64,000 nt of DNA from Cotesia glomerata. Its lineage: Eukaryota > Arthropoda > Insecta > Hymenoptera > Braconidae. Under the pieces are notes generated by a model. It ran no database searches and was not told the origin of the DNA. It saw nothing but the letters and a program-made list of their open reading frames with translations. The stretch lies in NCBI RefSeq assembly GCF_020080835.1, contig NC_058162.1, positions 8,881,323 through 8,945,322 on the forward strand, read 5' to 3'. Shown here piece after piece: positions 48,523 through 54,420 of this stretch (within the stretch, counting starts at the first letter, position 1; each line of letters starts with the position of its first letter). The position numbers were made by a program, and so were the translations under genes.

Positions 48523-51500
48523 GACCCAAATTTTATTTTTTGTATTTGAGTATTTTAGTTTAATTTAGTTAATTACTTAAAAATTAATAGAAACAATTAT
48601 TGTTATTAGTGCGGCGATTATTATTTAATTATTGTATTTATTTAGTTAATAATTTTATATTATTGTTACCGAAGGTATGATTAAATTAAGAAATTAAGCG
48701 TGTGAGAAATTATTACGAAGCCGAACGAATTAATTGTAAAAGAAATTAAAAGACTGGGAAAATTATTCTAAGTTCCGAACAAGATTTAGTATGGGAAAGC
48801 GATGAATGGATATAAAATGAAAGAAATGACGATTATTATTTTGTAAGAAATAATTTAGGTAAGCGAAAATTTTATAAGTCCCGAGGACAATTTAGTATGG
48901 AAAAATCAACGAATGGATATATAATGAAGGAAATTGCGATTAAAATAATAAAGAATTGTGAATTTGACGAGACGAATGGATAGAAAATGAAGGAAATTGC
49001 GATTAAAATAATAAATAATTATTTTTGAATGCTAGTTCGAGAACACCGGACAGGTGTCTAAAACGATTCTTCCTTTTCGTTACAAGAGAGTTAGGCAAAA
49101 AATGATAAACGCCAAAATTTGGCTCGATAAAGCAAGCAGTTCTTTCTCGGGAGAATTACTCGGGCGAATACTCTTCACCAAGTAATTCCAGAGGATGATA
49201 CTCTACCTGGAGTCTGACCAAGGCCCAGGTAAGTATCATGAACCGACCGGATGAAAGTGCTTCTCCCCGTGCCGAAGCCTTCAGCAGAGGTACGGTAGGT
49301 GATCATAAGCCGTGTAGGTGGGGGCGAAGAGGACACTCTCCATTCGCTCTCGGGGTAGAGGTTTAGGCCCAGGGGTGACGGCTAGTCTCCTGGGGAAGCG
49401 GGGAAACAGCTCTTGACAGTTAGCTCGCGATTTTGAACCGCGAGTATGTGTGAAAAGAGTGTTCTAATATATTGTTTATATTGTTTAATTTGTTTATATT
49501 GTTTATATCGTTTATTAACATGATCAGGCCAATAAAGAGGTTTTTCTTTTTTTTCTTTGATTTATTTAAAATGAAGTGTTTTGTTAATTATTTTGTTATT
49601 GATAATGTAATCCCCGTTTATGACCCTGGACTCCGGCGAGCAAATTTCGAGCCGGGGAAAAATAAATTATTTATTTTTATAGTTTTTGGAAAACGTGGAC
49701 GTTACAATATATATATATATATATACTAGACGACCCGGTGAACTTCGTATCACCTACATATATTTGTGAAAAGTATAGTCAAAATTTAATACAAAATTCT
49801 TATTTACATTCAATGCAACATAGTTATACACTTAATCAATTTAAAGCTTTTTGATGGACTACATTTTTTATCTTTTTCTGCGGTGCGTAAATATATAAAT
49901 ATCATGGTTTTCCGATTCACGAACACAGGACGTATAATTTCCCATGCACGAAACAGGGAAACTCCGATTTGATTCCGCAAATTTTCAACGACTGGCCTGG
50001 CGATTTATTTATGATCGTCAGTGCGGTTTGAACGTGAGATAGCTCGTCCCACATCTCATTAACTGGCATGACCTTAGTCAGGTCGTCTTCTCCTTGGTAT
50101 TTTGAAACAACAATAAAAAAGTTCTTACGCGCTGACAAACTGATAATAGATTTTATTAATCGGCTTGAAATTAATAATCAAGTGTTTGAAAAATGCATTC
50201 ATTTTCAACCGTTACATTTCCGCAATGATAAAATCAATTAATTAGTTATGTGATTAGCAAAAATAACATGTATAAAGTTCTTAGTCCGATGACTGAATAA
50301 CTACATGTCATGTTAAGTTTTGAAAACCTTACAATGACTTTTTCCCCCCTGTCAAAGAGATGATTGTTGTAAGGAAGTTTTTATTAAATGTTATTGAAGT
50401 TTAATAGATATGTCCTTAATTTCATGTCTCAAAAAGTCCTAGTTTATGTACAAAAATATTTTTTACATTCTACTCACCACTCTGACACAACCTACATATC
50501 AATTGAATTATCACGAAATTCGTTTTTGGTTGAAATCTAATCATTGACTAAGAAAAATATTTAAATCGGTTGACCTTGAAGGCCATCCCTGTAATTTCCT
50601 GTATCTCTTGAGATTCTTTAAATTTTATATCTGTAGGAACTGTATTTGAAGAATATGAATTTTTTGACAATTATCACTTCCGCACTCCTTTGCGGGGAAA
50701 GAATTTCGTAAGATCCTATTCGAGATGATTTCTACATTGTAAATAAAAGATTCCAACAAAACTTTGAGTCCATAAAAACTATCGATTGGAAATGAGAAAT
50801 TTTCATAGCTAACGCCCCCGCAATCCCTTTTGAGATTAGAATTTGATAAAATCTACTCTTAGCTGAACTTAACATCATACACGAAGATTCCTATTAAATT
50901 TGGAGTCTGTAGAAGTTACAGTTTGAAAACAAAAACTTAACATTCTAACACCCACCCCCGTAATCCTTATTGGGGGTGGGTTGTAAAATCCGCTCGTAGA
51001 TCATTTCCGCATCACATATGGAAGACTCCACCTAAATTTTCCATCTGTAGGATCTACAATTTGATTTAAATGCACCCCCGCAACCCCCTGTGGAGCGAGC
51101 TATCGTAAAATTAGTTCATAGATTATTTCTATATCTCTTACAAAAGATTCCTACCAAATTTGGGAACTATAGGAGCTATAGTTCAAAACGGGAATAATTC
51201 ATTGTTAACGCCCCCGCAATCCCCTTTGAGGGTAGATTTTTTAAAAATTTTTTTACATACAAACCTTCTCCTTACAATTCTGAAGATAACGAAAAAAAAT
51301 TTAGCTCAATCGGTCCAGCCGTTCGCAAGTGATGCGTGGACATACATGCGACATTTTATTTTTATTCATATAGATATATATATTGGGGTGGTGCAAAAAA
51401 ACCGACTTTTTTTTTAAGTCTCGAGTGAATAAATGATAGTTTTTGATGTTTTAAGAGCTCTATTTAAAGGACAGCTTAAAAAAAATTTTAAGATGTCGCT

Positions 51501-54377
51501 CCAAATTTATTTAAATTTAAAAAATCGTCAAAAATCGAATTTTTTTTTTTTTAATATTTTTTCTCGTTACCGTATAATTTTATAGACTAAAAAAAAATGT
51601 TTCTGAAAATTTCAGTTCAAAATTTGAATTTTGAAAGGTCGCTCATAATTTTTTTCAATTTATTAGTGCATTAGTTTAGATTTTTTCGAGCGACCTTTTA
51701 CTTTTCAAATTAAAATTCCATGCATTTTTTTTTTTTTTTTATTTAGTACAATAATCGATAAAAATACATCACGAGATGAACTAAAAAGCAAGCACAACAT
51801 TGAAAATATAATTTTTTTTTAATTTAATAATTTTATTTAATCAACCGCCAGACGTGGGTTCGAATCCAAAGCTGGTCTTAGAAACCAGCTTAGTTGAGAT
51901 TTGACCTTGCCGCGTAGGTTAAGATTTTTTCAAACCAAAAAGACCCCAACGTACCACTCCCAACACTTAAAGTCGGCGATATGACTAATTGAAGAAAAAA
52001 AAAAAATTATGAGCGACCTTTCAAAATTTTAATTTTGAACTGAAACTTTCAGAAACTTATTTTTTTGTCTATAAAATTATAACGTAACGAGAAAAAAAAT
52101 AAAAAAAAAAAAAATTCGATTTTCGACGGTTTTTGAAATTTTAAAAAATTTGGAGTGACCTCTTAAAAATTTTTTTTTAAGCTGTCCTTTGGTGAGGGCT
52201 CTTAAAACATCAAAAACTAACATTTTTTCACTCGAGACTCAAAAAAAAAAAATAGTCGGTTTTTTTGCGCCACCCTAATATATATATATTTAAAAAAAAA
52301 TTTTTTTTTTCCAAATAAGCTCAAAAGTTTCTTTTGGGTGTAAAAAAATTTTTGTGAAAAGATGAGCCCTTGATATTAATATTAAGATTATCCTCATCGC
52401 ATTTTTTTAATTCCCATAAGAATAACATGGGAAAAATTTTTTTGGCTTCTTCTGATTTTTGTACCGTTTAAACGACTGATTGACTCATAATTCGCTGTTC
52501 TTATCTTTGTAGAGAATTGAACGCTCTACAAAAAGGGTCTGATAAAATTTTTTGATATGTCCACGCGTTCAAAAGTTATTCAAGATCTAAGTTCAATTTT
52601 TCAAAAATTTGATCGAATTTTATAAATTACACCGAAATTGTTAGTTTCAGTGTAATTGGACTTCTGATAAATGTTGACCAATGATTTTTTTTCATTTAAT
52701 CAAATAAATATGATGCTTTTCAGAAATTTTTTCGCAATAAAACAAATAATAAACAATTTTATTCTATTATTATGTTCACTTTCATTTTATTAATAAGTTT
52801 TGCTCAGAAAATTGCTTATTTATTTATATTAAATATTTATCATTGAAGTGATTTTTTATTACAATTCGGAAAACGTTGTCGATGGCCACGAAAAACCTGT
52901 AATAAATACTGCAACTGTTCTTCATCTTTAATTAGGCAGCAGTTATATTTTTTAATTAGTGCAATACCCCGTTCAGCAACGTCGTTCGTTACTTTTAACG
53001 TTTTGAAAAATTCCAGACAAATTTTGAAGCTGTCATCATTGAACCATGTAGAAATATCTTCTTCTATGAAATCAGAGGGTAAATCAAATTTTTTAAATAG
53101 CTCCAATGAGTTTTTTGAAACAACGTCGCTCAAATCGTTATCTAATAACGATTTTAAATTTAGCTCCAGGACGCTTGAAAGTGTACATATCGGTTGAACA
53201 ACTATTACGAAAAACTAAAGTTAATAACAAAAGCTCTCGGTAATCATCTCGAGGATGAGACATCTAAAAAACCAAATTAATAAACATAAGTTGGAAGGAT
53301 TAGTTTTGATTTTATTGAGGAAATATAATGAACAATTTTTACCTGTAAGCAATCATTAATGAAATTAATAATTTTCATCTTATCTTTAGTTAAAGCGCTT
53401 ACCACAGTTTCATTCTCTATTCCACTTTTATATTTAGTTTCATCAATGTTATCCCATCCTTTTTTGAAACGAAAAAAAATCGGCACGTTAAGACCAGATG
53501 CAGTGTTTCAAAAAACTTCAAGAACTCCTCGTAAAATAATTTCCAATACATGGCGATAAGGAAGGCACACCAATTTGGACACAAAAAGGAAGCTTCAAAA
53601 TTTGTCTTGAATTTTTCAAAACTTTAAAGGTTAACGAACAACGTTGCTGAACGGGGTATTGCACTAATTAAAAAATAGAACTGCTGCCTAACTAACAATG
53701 ATGAACAGTTGCAGTATTTATTCCAGGTTGTTTGTGGCCATCGACAACGTTTTCCGAATTGTAATAAAAAATCACTTCAATGATAAATATTTAATAAAAA
53801 TAAATAAGCAATTTTTTGAGCAAAACTCATTAATAAACTGAAAGTGAACATAATAATATGAGAAAATTGTTAATTTTTTGGTTTATTGCGAAAAAATTCC
53901 TTAAAAGCATCACATTCATTTGATTGAATACAAAAAAATCATTGGTCAACATTTATCAGAAGTCCAATTTATGTTTGACAAAGAATTTGATCCTTATTTT
54001 GACACTGAAACCAACATTTTCGGTGTAATTTATATAATTAAATCAAATTTTTGAAAAATTGAACTTAGATCTTGAATAACTTTTGAACGCGTGGACAAAT
54101 CAAAAAATTTTATCAAACCTTTTTTGTAGAGCGTTCAATTCTCTACAAAGATAAGTACAGCGAATTATAAGTCAATCAGTCGTTTAAACGGTACAAAAAT
54201 CAGAAGAAGCCAAAAAAATTTTTTCCATGTTATTCTTATGGGAATTAAAAAAATGCGATGAGGACAATCTTAATATTAATATTAAGGGCTCATCTTTTCA
54301 CAGAAATTTTTTTACACCCAAAAGAAACTTTTGAGCTTGTTTGAAAAAAAAATAAATTTTGTTTTTTCTTGGATTAC

Positions 54378-54420
<43 letters not shown>

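Larger units (their letters stand above)
49726..51374 (-). mobile_element. Degenerate Helitron
   Basis: On the - strand the 5' end is A|TCTATATGAATAAAA and the 3' end GGGTCGTCTAG|T: 5'-TC, 3'-CTAG, inserted between A and T with no target duplication. A hairpin GGTGA...TCACC lies about 10 nt before CTAG. A helicase C-terminal remnant is at 49860-50138. The left half has a degenerate tandem repeat (50680-51240). Confidence 0.82.
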
